64,000 bases of DNA from Salvelinus alpinus (GCF_045679555.1 NC_092087.1:88930966-88994965); one strand, 5' to 3'. Shown: positions 42,183 through 52,854, counted from the first letter of the stretch. Notes: a model not told the origin generated them from the sequence alone. Program-made: numbers and translations.

Positions 42183-42550
42183 TCATCTTACAGTACTATA
42201 TACTGTAATAGAATAGTACAGGACTGTATACTGTAATAGAATAGAAACAATACTGTATACTGGAATAGTACAGGACTGTATACTGTAATAGAATAGTACA
42301 GGACTGTATAATGTAATAGAATAGTACAGTACTGTATACTGTAATAGAATAGTACAGTACTGTAATAGAATAGTACTGTATAATGTAATAGAATAGTACA
42401 GTACTGTAATAGTACAGTACTGTAATAGAATATGACTGTATAACATACTAGAATAGTACAGTATACTGCAATAGAATAGTACTGAAGAATGTACCGTAAT
42501 AGAAGAGAACAGGACTGTAGAATGTAATATAATGGTACTGTAGAATAGAA
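42183..42550. repeat. Degenerate tandem repeat (ACTGTAATAGAATAGTACAG)
   Basis: Irregular units of about 14-28 bp built from TACTGTAATAGAATAGTACA and GGACTGTA. Confidence 0.85.
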
Positions 42551-42775
42551 GTATTGTTCCTGTGAACGAACATCAAGAAGAAATTAAAACATATATTTAT
42601 AATGTTCTCAGCCTTCATATAAAATATAACTGGACATCGAGGCTATTTCAGAAATACAAAGCAAAGTTATTGTGTTCAGATTCTGTTCCATGTTACTTAA
42701 ATGAATGGAAACATATTTAACATAAAAAATATTTACAAGGTTCCCCCTCTTATTCATCATAGTTTAAAAGGCAAA

Positions 42776-43080
42776 ACTGACCCTAGATCAGCACTCCAAC
42801 TAAGTGTGAATACAGTAGTCCTGTGTATTGGTAAAGCATGGTGCTGACCCTAGATCAGCTCTCCAACTAAGTGTGAATACAGTAGTCCTGTGTGTTGGTA
42901 GAGCATGGTGCTGACCCTAGATCAGCTCTCCAACTAAGTGTGAATACAGTAGTCCTGTGTGTTGGTAGAGCCTGGTGTATGGGTTCAATTCCCAATGGGG
43001 CCACCGGCATGAAAGATGTATCCACACAGAATAAGTCACTTAGGATAAAAGTGTTTCTAAATGGCATATCATGATATATT
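42776..43080 (+). mobile_element. tRNA-derived SINE with tandemly repeated head
   Basis: GTTGGTAGAGC and GGGTTCAATTCCC are A- and B-box-like sequences of the salmonid HpaI/SmaI SINE type. The body (GTCACTTAGGATAAAAGTGT) ends at about 43080. The 5' head with its flank (GACCCTAGATCAGCTCTCCA...TGTGTTGGTAGAGCATGGTG) is repeated about three times in 65-bp units from 42776. Confidence 0.75.
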
Positions 43081-43135
43081 ATTATAACACTTAGTTGGAC
43101 TATACAGGTCCAGATATACAGGGTTTCTGTCAAAC

Positions 43136-43456
43136 TTGTGTTCAGATCTTCCTGGTTCTGGGTTTGTTGTGTTCAGGTCCTCTTGGTTCTGGGTTTGTTG
43201 TGTTCAGGTCTTCTTGGTTTGTTGTGTTCAGGTCTTGGTTCTTGGTTTGTTGTGTTCAGGTCCTCTTGGTTCTGGGTTTGTTGTGTTCAGGTCTTCTTGG
43301 TCCTTGGTTTGTTGTGTTCAGGTCCTCTTGGTCCTTGGTTTGTTGTGTTCAGGTCCTCTTGGTTCTGGGTTTGTTGTGTTCAGGTCCTCTTGGTTCTGGG
43401 TTTGTTGTGTTCAGGTCTTCTGGGTTTGTTGTGTTCAGGTCTTCTGGGTTTGTTGA
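43136..43456. repeat. 24/31-bp minisatellite, coding at its left edge for the CD22-like C-terminus
   Basis: Units of GTTGTGTTCAGGTCCTCTTG GTTCTGGGTTT with shorter 24-bp forms. On the minus strand the array enters the last exon of the CD22-like gene. Confidence 0.9.
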
Positions 43457-43506
43457 CTCTACTATAGATCTCAGAGGAGTCCTCAGCTGCTTGTGCTGCC
43501 GTGGGT
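43380..43506 (-). CDS. CD22-like exon 16: last tail exon running into minisatellite
   Basis: Acceptor CTCTCTTCAG, then PTAAQAAEDSSEIYSRV. After that the frame reads the minisatellite as repeated NKPRRPEH units and stops at 43380-43382. Confidence 0.75.
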
Positions 43507-46500
43507 CTGAAGAGAGAAACAGAAATTAAACAGAATCTGCATCCCAAAAAACCCTTCATATACTCTTTATAGTGCATTACTTTGACCAAGGCCTATATGG
43601 CTCTGGTGAAAAGTAGAGCACTAAATAGGGAATAGGGATCCATTTGGAACACAGCACAGTTCCTCAAAACCACCACTCTCTCATTATATTGTCGGGTTTG
43701 TAAGGAAATGACATCACTAGTGGCCACTAGGGGTCAACTCTTTCGCTTATTAATGATGTCATGGTCTTCTCATCCAATAAGCAGCAGCATATGAATGAGC
43801 TGTAATCAAGAATAAAGCTTGTTTACAACCAAATCTAAACACATATGGAACTGGGATGTTATAGGAGGGTCAGATTTTCTTTGTGAATTCACTTGTTTTT
43901 GAGAAACTATCCCCAACCATCTATTCACTTCCTCATCCTCGTTGTTCAGTAAGTGGCTCCAAAAACACCCAAAACATCCTTTTAGAAACTAAAAAGCTCT
44001 AAGTAGTCTATAGTGATGCAGGTCTTTACATGTTGTACACATGAAATTGTGTCATTCTGAACTTAATCCACAACGTTATGTTCCATGTTGTTGAGACTTG
44101 AACGATGCTTCTCGTCCGTTCTAGCAGCATGATACACTGAGAATGGAACAGTTGGACGGGGAAACAGCAGGAGTGTCACGTTCCTGACCTGTTTTATGTT
44201 ATTTTTGTATGTGTTTAGTTGGTCAGGGCGTGAGTTGGGGTGGGCATTTTATGTTTTGTGTTTCTATGTTTAGGTCACTTGTAATTAGCCTTATATGGTT
44301 CTCAATCAGAGACAGGTGTTTGACGTTTTCCTCTGATTGAGAACCATATATAGGTTGGCTGTTCACACTGTTTGTTTGTGGGTGATTGTCTTCCGTGTCT
44401 GTGTCTATGCACCACACGGGACTGTTTCGGTTCGTTCGTTTATATGTAGTCTGTTCCTGTTCGTGCGTTCTTCGTGTCTATGTAAGTTCTCATGTTTAGG
44501 TCAGTCTACGTCGTTTGTTATTTTGTATCATTTCAAGTGTAGTTCGTGTTCGTTTTCGTCTTGTCAATAAATTCATTATGTATTCACAACCCGCTGCATT
44601 TTGGTCCTCCGATCCTTCTCTCCTCTCCTCGTCCGAGGAGGAGGAAGATCTAGACACCCGTTACAAGGAGTCACACAATGGAATATAACGTTGTGGATAA
44701 AGTTTGTAATTACACTTTAATGTGTACAACTGTTCCATCTAAAGTCCTGCATCACTATACTGAGAGCTTTCTGTTTCTAAAAGACGTATTTGTGTTTTTG
44801 GAGCATTTGTTCATGTTTTTCAGAGCCTCTACTGCACAACGAGGATGAGGAAGTGAATTGCTGGTTGGGGAAAGTTTCTTTAAAACAAGTGAAGTCACAA
44901 TAAAAGGTGTCTGGACCTTTCTATAACATGGCATTTACATAAAATAGAAATTTGGTTGTAAAAAAACAACTTCTGCTTTATTGTGGGGTATCACAATGCT
45001 CTAGAAATGACTCTGTTGTTGTAATGGCAGAATATGCTCACCGGTTGGAGTTGCTGGGCCAGTTGAATTTCACAGCATCGTACTGGACATCCTCTTCCTG
45101 TTTCTGGGGTTGAGGCAGCTGGACGGTGGAGTACAGAGGCACTTCCTGTATTTTGGAGTGAGAGAAGTGGACGCTGGCATAGTGAACATCATCCTGGTCG
45201 TCTGTGGCTGCTGTCTGTGCTGCAGTAGAGGTCATGGTCATGACTGAGACGTTTTCATACACTGGACTAGAGTCTCCCTGACGGGAAGAGAGGACAGACA
45301 ACACAATGAGTAGAAATGTCCCACAAAGCAATACAAATAATCTGATAACAGACTCACCTGTACATTCTCTGATGTGTCTCTTGTGTCAGAGGTGGATTTG
45401 GAGGCCTTCTTCCTGGTTTGCACATTAATGAATTTATTATTGAAAGAATGAATGAATAAATGAACAAAGTAAGTTAATAAAAAGTGTTAAAGTGAAATAA
45501 TCTTTAAAAGATCTCTCACCTGAACCACATGAGTCCAGAGAGACAGAGGATGAGAACCAGAACAACAACTGTGATTCCTACAGCTGCAGTCAGAACTGTT
45601 TGTTTCCCTACAATAAAATATGGATGATATGAGTACAATAGTACAATATTTGGACAATAGTACAATATTTGTTAACTGATCTAATCTCAAAGTATATATA
45701 ATTATAAAACAAAGTATGATAAGCCAAAGTATAATTATTAATATTAGTTTGTAACATAATTTTGTATTGAAATATATAAGATGAATCTTCACCTGGTAAA
45801 ATGATCATCAGAGCTGTAGAGTTCCTAGATCCTCTTCCATTCTGGGCCTCACAGTGGTAATGTCCATTGTCCTTAGACTTGAACTTACTTATGTTGTAGA
45901 TCTGTCCAAATCCATTTAGAAAAGTCTCATTTTGAAAGTACCAGGTGTATTTGTCCACAGGTGGGTTGGCATCACTGCTGCAGGTCAGAGTCACTGAACT
46001 GCCCTCCACTATTTCACCAGAGGGACTGACTGACACTGAGGTGTTCTTTGGTTTATCTGATGTAAAAGACCAAACATTTTGTCAGAGTAATATTAACAAT
46101 TAGTAAAAAATATATTTTTGTTCTAAAATGATTGATAAAGTAAGACATGTCTCTTTTGCCTGAATACATGATACTTGCTGAGTAGAATACTGTACTATTG
46201 TACTGTACTCACACACTGCAGGAGAGTGGAGATCCTCATGGCCTTTTACAGCACAGTAGAATGAACTGTCTTCATTCTCACTGCTGATGGAGTACACGGG
46301 GGAGGAGTTATCTTGTACATTCCATCCATTCCTGTACCAGATGTAGGTGGGGTTGGGGTTGTCAGTCAGAGTACAGGTGGTGCTACAGGTCAGTGTCTTC
46401 TGTCCCTCTGCAGCAGGAGTCACATTCACCTGCAGACCTGAAACAATATGTATAAAACCACATACACCTCTGTGTTAACAGGATGGTTCATGTATTTATC

Positions 46501-49500
46501 CTGTAATTCAATATGATGTACAGTTGTATCATACAGCAGTATTACCTGTGACAGACAGAGTTGTTCCTGGGAAACTACGACCCCATTCAATGTAGTCTGT
46601 TTTAAAAGTGAAGCGATACTCAGCTGAGTCCTCCTCTCTCAGATCTGTGATTCTCAGGGTGGAGGGACCTTTGTATTTTCCAGTGTACTCCACACGACCT
46701 GCATACCCTGGGTCTCTGGTTAGGTCTTCAGGGGTCGACTTATCACTTCTAAACCAGAATGTTGATGTGGTGGAATAATAACCAACATAAGTACAGGACA
46801 TGTCCACTGTTGACCCCTTCAAGACACAGATTCTCCTCTTGGTGTAAGTCACTCTGTTGCAGCTCTGACCATCAACACCTGAAATATAAAGAGGGCATGA
46901 TTTACACAGTAGAACATTGAGCTTCAGTAATCGTGTGATACAGTTTTGTTAGACAACTCTGAAGCTGTTTAGCAGAGAGAATAATTATATCTGAAAAGTT
47001 ATACTAGAATACTGAGTTGAATTCATACTCACACACTGCAGGAGAGCTGAGATCCTCATGGCCTTTTACAGCACAGGAGTAGCTGTCTACAGCATCAGAG
47101 TAGACTGAATAGGGGGACGTGTTGTCAGTTATTATCTGTCCGTTCTTTTACCAGATGTAGGTGGGGTTGGGGTTACCAGTCAGAATACAGGTGGTGATAC
47201 AGGTCAGTGTCATTGATGTTGCCCACCGTGTTGGAGTCACCTCCACCTGAAAACCTGAATTAAAGGGGAGTAAAAACAGAGTACATTGTTTAGAATTAAT
47301 GATTCATTTCCTGACTCTTCAACACTGTATAATGTGCTGTGCAGTGTTACCTGTGACAGAGTACATACATCTATGACATTGTCTGTAATTTCTATGTAAT
47401 GATGAATATTGAAGTATTACCCTTCTCATTGACCTTAAATGATTGATACTTCCTAAGTAGAATCTTAGTTTCATTCATACTCACAAACTACAGGAGAGTG
47501 GAGGTCCTCATGACCTTCAACAGCACAGTAGTAAATGTTCACAGACGAATCCCAGAACACCAGCAAATTACTAGAGTGTTGTTGGGAAACAGGCTCATGT
47601 AGACGTTGTCCGTTCTTGTACCAGATGTAGGTGGGGTTGGGGTTGTCAGTCAGAGTACAGGTGGTGCTACAGGTCAGTGTCTTCTGTCCCTCTGCAGCAG
47701 GAGTCACCTTCACCTGCAGACCTGAAACAATATGTATTAAACCACATACACCTCTGTGTTAACAGGATGGTTCATTTATTTATCCTGTAATTCATTATTA
47801 TTTACAGTTGTATTACAGTGCAGTATTACCTGTGACAGACAGAGTTGTTCCTGGGAAACTACGACCCCATTCAAAGTTGTCTGTTTTAAAAGTGAAGCGA
47901 TACTCAGCTGAGTCCTCCTCTCTCAGATCTGTGATTCTCAGGGTGAAGGGACCTCTGTATGTTCCAGTGTACTTCACACGACCTGCATACCCTGGGTCTG
48001 TGGTTAGGTCTTCAGGGGTCAACTTATCACTTCTAAACCAGAATGTTGATGTGGTGTAATAATAACCAACATAAGTACAGGATATGTCCACTGTTGACCC
48101 CTTCAAGACACAGATTCTCCTCTTGGTGTAAGTCACTCTGCTGCAGCTCTGACCATGAACACCTGAAACACAGTGACATAACAAGAGGTCAACTGGATTA
48201 TATTCTCAGTTCTTTCTAGAAATGCTAAAAGTTCTCAAAGTGAAACCACCACACACAGAGGTTAAACAGTATTGTTAATTAAATTCACACTCACACACTG
48301 CAGGAGAGAGGAGATCCTCATGGCCTTTTACAGTACAGGAGTAACTGTCTTCAGCATGAGAGTAGACTGAATAGGGGGACGTGTTGTCAGTTATTATCTG
48401 TCCGTTCTTGTACCAGATGTAGGTGGGGTTACCAGTCAGAATACAGGTGGTGCTACAGGTCAGTGTCTTATACTCTGAATACTGTTCAGGAGTCACCTTC
48501 ACCTGAAAACCTGAATTAAAGGGGAGTAAAAACAGAGTACATCTTTTAGAATTAATGATTCATTTCCTGAGTCTTCAACACTGTATAATGTGCTGTGCAG
48601 TGTTACCTGTGACAGAGTACATACATCTATTACATTGTCTGTAATTTCTATGTAATGATGAATATTGAAGTATTACCCTTCTCATTGACCATAAAACTTC
48701 TTGTCAATAGGGGGGCACTATTTTCACTTTGGAAAAAATCGTGCCCAATTTAAACGGCCTCGTACTCTTTTCTAGATCATACAATATGCATATTATTATT
48801 ACTATTGGATAGAAAACACTCTCAAGTTTCTAAAACTGTTTGAATTATATCTGTGAGTGAAACAGAACTCATTTGGCAGCAAACTTCCAGACAGGAAGTG
48901 AAAAATCTGAAAACGAGGCTCTGTTCCAGGGCCTGCCTATTCAATTGCCTTATATTTATCAATATGCATGCACTGCATACGCCTTCCACTAGATGTCAAC
49001 AGGCAGTGGAAGGTGGAATGGGGTGTCTAGCTTGATCTGAGGTCGAACAAGAGCTCTTGGAATGACGTGTCCAGAATTTCCTTTGTCTACCAAGGCGCGG
49101 GAAGCACCTCCATATTGTCTTATGATAAGCGTTCGGTATACACGGCTAATATCTCCGGCTCTGATTTTATTTGATACATGTGATAATAACATCGTAAAGC
49201 AGGTTTTTTCAACCGAGTTCTATCAGTTTATTCAACGTTTATTTGGACTTTTGGGGATTTCCGTTCTTTGCGTCGAGAGAATATGGGAACGTTATCAACC
49301 TTGGCTAGCCTTGTGGAGCGAATTCGACAGAAGAAAATGACATTCTAAAACCAAACAACAATTTATTCTGGACCTAGGACTCCTTGTACAAGATTCTGAT
49401 GGAAGCTCAGCAAAAGTAAGAACAATTTATGATGTTATTTCGTATTTCTGTGGAAAATGTTATTTCTATTCTCTGCCATTTTGGCGGGCGCTGTCTCGCA

Positions 49501-52490
49501 ATAACGCAAGCTGTTTGTTTTGGTAAAGTTCTTTTTAAAAATCGAACACGGCGGTTGCATTAAGAACCAGTGTATCTTTCATTTGCTGTCCAACATGTAT
49601 TCTTTAGTAAAGTTTATGATGAGTTCTTTGGTCAGATTAGGTGAGTGTCCAAAATATCTCCTGACATTCTGGGGAAATGTTGCTACATTTTCACAATGTA
49701 TAACCACGGTTTGCAGCTCTAAATATGCACATTTTCGAACAAAACATAAGTGTATTGTATGACCTGATGTTATAAGACTGTCATCTGATGAAGTTGTCCA
49801 AGGTTAGTGATTAATTTTATATATTTTGCTGGTTTTTGCGATAGCTACCTTTTGCTGCTAATAAATGCATTTGTGTGTTTGGTTATTGTGGTAAGCTAAT
49901 ATAATGCTATATTGTGTTTTCGCTGTAAAACACTTAAAAAATCTGAAATATTGGCTGGATTCACAAGATGTTTATCTTTCATTTGCTGTACACCATGTAT
50001 TTTTCATAAATGTTTTATGATGAGTATTTGGGTATTTCACGTTGCTCTCTGTAATTATTCTGGCTGCTTTGGTGATATTTTTGATGGTAGCTGCAATGTA
50101 AAACTATGATTTATACCTCAAATATGCACATTTTCGAACAAAACAGATTTATTGTATAACATGTTATAAGACTGTCATCTGATGAAGTTGTTTCTTGGTT
50201 AGTGACTAATTAGATCTATATTTGGTCGGTTTTGTGATAGCTACCTATGCGGTAGAAACATGGTGAAAATATGCGGTTGAGTCTTTGGCTATTGTGGTTA
50301 GCTAATAGAAATACATATTGTGTTTTCGCTGTAGAACATTTAAAAAATCGGAAAATGGCTGGATTCACAAGATGTTTATCTTTCATTTGCTGTATTGGAC
50401 TTGTGATTTCATGATATTCTTATGCTATTATTTTCTTGTGGCGCTATGCTAGGCTATGCTAGTCAGCTTTTACTGATGAGGATGCTCCAGGATCCGGGAT
50501 GGGTGTTAAGTAAAGGTTAAATAATTGATACTTCCTAAGTAGAATCCTAGTTTCATTCATACTCACAAACTACAGGAGAGTGGAGGTCCTCATGACCTTC
50601 AACAGCACCGTAGTAAATGTTCACAGAAGAAGCCCAGACCACCAGCAAATTACTAGAGTGTTGTTGGGAAACAGGCTCATGTAGACGTTGTCCGTTCTTG
50701 TACCAGATGTAGGTGGGGTTGGGGTTGTCAGTCAGAGTACAGGTGGTGCTACAGGTCAGTGTCCTCTGTCCCTCTGCAGCAGGAGTCACATTCACCTGCA
50801 GACCTGAAACAATATGTATAAAACCACATACACCTCTGTGTTAACAGGATGGTTAATTCATTTATCCTGTAATATATTATGATATACAGTTGTATCATAC
50901 AGTGTAGTATTACCTGTGACAGACAGAGTTGTTCCTGGGAAACTATGACCCCATTCAAAGTTTTGAGTTTTAAAAGTGAAGCGATACTCAGCTGAGTCCT
51001 CCTCTCTCAGATCTGTGATTCTCAGGGTGAAGGGACCTTCGTATGTTCCAGTGTACTCCACACGACCTGCATACCCTGGGTCTGTGGTTAGGTCTTCAGC
51101 GATCGACTTATCACTTCTAAACCAGAATGATGATGTGGTGGAATAATAACCAACATAAGTACAGGATATGTCCACTGTTGACCCCTTCAAGACACAGATT
51201 CTCCTCTTGGTGTAAGTCACTCTGTTGCAGCTCTGACCCTGAACACCTGAAACACAAAGAGGGCATTATTTACACAGTGGAATATTGAGCTTCAGTAATC
51301 GTGTGATACAGTTTTGTTAGACAACTCTGAAGCTGTTTAGCAGACAGAATAATTATATCTGAAAGATTATACTAGAATACTGAGTTGAATTCATACTCAC
51401 ACACTGCAGGAGAGTGGAGATCCTCATGGCCCTTTACAGCACAGGAGTAGCTGTCCTTATCATTAGGGATGACTGAATAGGTGGAAGTCTTCACAGTTAC
51501 TACCTGTCCGTTCTTGTACCAGGTGTAGGTGGGGTTACCAGTCAGAGGATAGCTGGTGGTTTTACAGGTCAGTTTCTTCCACTGTGACCAATGTGAAGGA
51601 GTCACCTTCACCTGCAGAGCTGTAGTAGATCAAAACATTAAAACCCTACATCACCTATTCTATAGTTTAATCACATGATGCAAGACATTCTCAAACACAT
51701 TTAATTCTTAAATCTTTCATATATACAAATCCAATTTCTAGACCTAAATGGACAGTAGATATTAATTGAACAGACTAGCAGTATAAAGCATGTAACTGTA
51801 CCTGTTACAGACAGAGTGACTCCAGGATCGCCATAATATCTCCCTTCAGTCTGATCTGTTGTAAATCTGAACTTGTACGTAGCTGAGTCTCTCTCTCTCA
51901 GGTCTGTGATTCTCAGGGTACAGTCTTTCTTCTTATCTCCATGATACTCCAGGCGACCTGCATACTCTGGGTCCTGACCTATATCTTCAGGTTCTACACC
52001 AGTCTTCATTTTAGTGAACCAGAAGGTTGATGTGACTTTATGACCACTGGGATATTTGTAAGAGCAGGACATCTCCACTGATGACCCCTTCAAGGTACAG
52101 ATACTCTGAGTGGTGTAAGTCACACTCCAGCCATACTGACCCAGTACCACTGAACAGTCACGGAACACAAGGGTATTACACTAAGTCAATGCCAATTGGC
52201 TAACACTAACAGTAAAGGCTTTGTCCGTACTTTGTTGCCATAGTTGCTGAGTTGAGTGTGATTGGAAAACACATAAGCATCATTCAGTAAGGTAAGTGAG
52301 GTGTGAAAGATAACTACTGAAGTGAAGTGGAGACGCCTAACAGAACACAACAGAATAATAAAACACAAATGTAATTTTAACGTTCTACAAATGTCTGTAG
52401 ATTGACAAACATATAAGTTATGAATGAGACCATACCTGTCACAGACCAGAGAAAGACCACCAACACACTTCCTGCTGTTCTCAAGACCAT
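43380..52490 (-). CDS. CD22/Siglec-like Ig receptor, 16 exons, 11 Ig domains, ITIM tail
   Basis: Type I membrane receptor of the teleost CD22-like family. Exons (minus): 52490-52436, 52149-51802, 51619-51401, 51246-50914, 50803-50567, 48510-48295, 48162-47830, 47721-47485, 47254-47033, 46878-46546, 46437-46213, 46056-45793, 45607-45520, 45412-45358, 45277-45042, 43506-43380. All borders are AG/GT and phases agree over 3528 nt (1175 codons plus stop). Order: signal peptide, V, then three C-V-C modules, one C2, transmembrane, tail. The first V domain has Cys47, Cys95 and Arg113 placed as in sialic-acid-binding Siglecs. The tail has VHYASV and VQYDAV (ITIM type) plus PVYENV, PLYSTV and EIYSRV. 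Odd points: a stop in exon 9 (47148-47150), a lost Cys in exon 5, and a tail end read from a minisatellite. It is functional only if exon 9 is skipped, which keeps frame (1101 codons). Confidence 0.85.
43507..43810. other. Intron 15 sequence, no element recognised
   Basis: Unique non-coding sequence. Confidence 0.4.
43811..44976. repeat. Long imperfect inverted repeat (foldback element) split by a solo LTR
   Basis: 43811-44100 is the inverted match of about 44680-44976. Paired landmarks are AATAAAGC/GCTTTATT, ACAACCAAAT/ATTTGGTTGT, GATGTTATAG/CTATAACATG, CTTCCTCATCCTCGTTGT and its complement, and CATAACGTTGTGG with its partner. Without the LTR the centre is only about 80 bp, so transcripts could form a hairpin of about 290 bp per arm. 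It lies in intron 15 of the CD22-like gene. Confidence 0.8.
44174..44665 (+). mobile_element. Solo LTR (Gypsy-like fossil)
   Basis: 492-bp solo LTR starting TGTCACG and ending TTACA, flanked by AGGAG duplications (44169-44173 and 44666-44670). It inserted in the centre of the inverted repeat. Confidence 0.82.
45042..45277 (-). CDS. CD22-like exon 15: tyrosine-motif tail
   Basis: It encodes SSPVYENV, DDVHYASVHF, VPLYSTVQL and EDVQYDAVKF. VHYASV and VQYDAV fit the ITIM consensus V-x-Y-x-x-V. Ends in phase 2 (Asn, CG). Confidence 0.87.
45358..45412 (-). CDS. CD22-like exon 14: juxtamembrane tail
   Basis: 55 nt encoding KKASKSTSDTRDTSENVQ. Basic start after the membrane, donor GTGAGT. Confidence 0.82.
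45520..45607 (-). CDS. CD22-like exon 13: transmembrane segment
   Basis: TVLTAAVGITVVVLVLILCL then SGLMWFR. No charged residue lies within the membrane span. Phase 1 in, phase 2 out. Confidence 0.87.
45793..46056 (-). CDS. CD22-like exon 12: membrane-proximal C2 domain
   Basis: SVTLTCSSDANPPVDKYTWY and DNGHYHCEAQNGRGSRNSTA. Almost identical to the exon at 23385-23648 of the ITAM-type paralog. Confidence 0.87.
46213..46437 (-). CDS. CD22-like exon 11: C-type domain (module 3, second C)
   Basis: LTCSTTCTLTDNPNPTYIWY and DSSFYCAVKGHEDLHSPAVC. 225 nt. Confidence 0.85.
46546..46878 (-). CDS. CD22-like exon 10: V-type domain (module 3)
   Basis: STVDMSCTYVGYYSTTSTFW and STLRITDLREEDSAEYRFTF. 333 nt. 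Confidence 0.85.
47033..47254 (-). CDS. CD22-like exon 9: C-type domain (module 3, first C) with in-frame stop
   Basis: 222 nt, good acceptor and GTGAGT donor, otherwise open. The conserved Trp-Tyr-Lys-Asn reads TGG TAA AAG AAC (stop at 47148-47150), where sister exons have TGG TAC. Skipping it keeps phase. Confidence 0.8.
47485..47721 (-). CDS. CD22-like exon 8: C-type domain (module 2, second C)
   Basis: Near copy of exon 5, with the core Cys kept (NIYYCAVEG). 237 nt. Confidence 0.85.
47830..48162 (-). CDS. CD22-like exon 7: V-type domain (module 2)
   Basis: Near copy of exon 4 (VGYYYTTSTFWFRSDKLTPE, EDSAEYRFTFKTDNFEWGRS). 333 nt. Confidence 0.85.
48295..48510 (-). CDS. CD22-like exon 6: C-type domain (module 2, first C)
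   Basis: KTLTCSTTCILTGNPTYIWY and DSYSCTVKGHEDLLSPAVC. 216 nt, phase 1-1. It follows the intron that holds the TTAA element. Confidence 0.85.
48695..50516 (+). mobile_element. TTAA-target non-autonomous DNA transposon, copy 4 (intron of CD22-like gene)
   Basis: 1822 bp between ATAA (48691-48694, mutated) and TTAA (50517-50520). The sister intron at about 47428 (ATTGACCTTAAATGATTGATA) is the empty site. It starts AACTTCTTGTCAATAGGGGG and ends GATCCGGGATGGGTGTTAAG, with about 408-bp internal modules (49920, 50328). It lies between exons 5 and 6. Confidence 0.88.
50567..50803 (-). CDS. CD22-like exon 5: C-type domain (module 1, second C), core Cys lost
   Basis: LTCSTTCTLTDNPNPTYIWY and NIYYGAVEGHEDLHSPVVC. 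The sister exon 8 reads NIYYCAVEG, so the core Cys is Gly here. 237 nt, phase 1-1. Confidence 0.85.
50914..51246 (-). CDS. CD22-like exon 4: V-type domain (module 1)
   Basis: VTYTKRRICVLKGSTVDISC, SSFWFRSDK, FTLRITDLREEDSAEYRFTF. 333 nt. It lacks the strand-E Cys and the strand-F Arg of exon 2. Confidence 0.85.
51401..51619 (-). CDS. CD22-like exon 3: C-type Ig domain (module 1, first C)
   Basis: KKLTCKTTSYPLTGNPTYTW, YKNGQVV and DSYSCAVKGHEDLHSPAVC. 219 nt, phase 1-1, donor GTGAGT. Confidence 0.85.
51802..52149 (-). CDS. CD22-like exon 2: N-terminal Siglec-type V domain
   Basis: It encodes SSVEMSCSYKYP, STFWFTK, DCTLRITDLRERDSATYKFRF and GVTLSVTG. The second disulphide Cys sits in strand E (DCTLRI) rather than at YxC, and Arg follows in YKFRF. 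This is the Siglec V-set pattern. Confidence 0.88.
52436..52490 (-). CDS. CD22-like exon 1: signal peptide
   Basis: MVLRTAGSVLVVFLWSVT is a typical hydrophobic leader. The ATG is at 52490-52488 and the donor is GTATGG, phase 1. Confidence 0.85.
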
Positions 52491-52844
52491 TGTTGCATCT
52501 CCCACCCTGCAGTCTTAGAAACATAAACAACAACTCACTCTATAGCTGGTGAATAACTCCACCTGATACATTGAAGTAGAAACTGTAAATGGGGTCCAGG
52601 GCCTCATTACTGAAAATGAACCAGGCTCATATTGTGTTGTGTTGTATTGTGCTATATGGTTGTCTATGTGAATACTGTCTCTCTAAGTCTATTGCACTAT
52701 GTATGTAATGTGTGTGACGTGTTGCATGTCTGTCTACATCTGTCTATTTAAGATGTTATGTTGTATGATGCAAAAATAATTTCCTAATATATACAATCAA
52801 GTCATCAACAACAACAACAACAACAACAATACGTTACTGAACAG
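52491..52844. other. 5' flank of the CD22-like gene
   Basis: About 350 bp upstream of the ATG. No clear TATA box or initiator. About 52660-52840 is repeated at 8860-9010. Confidence 0.4.
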
Positions 52845-52854
52845 GGGCCTGTTG

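Noticed and set aside
42945-43010. tRNA gene
   Set aside because: A and B boxes are present but no complete cloverleaf; the sequence is the head of a SINE. The same holds for 55936-56094, 22797-22992, 18135-18362 and 61158-61385.
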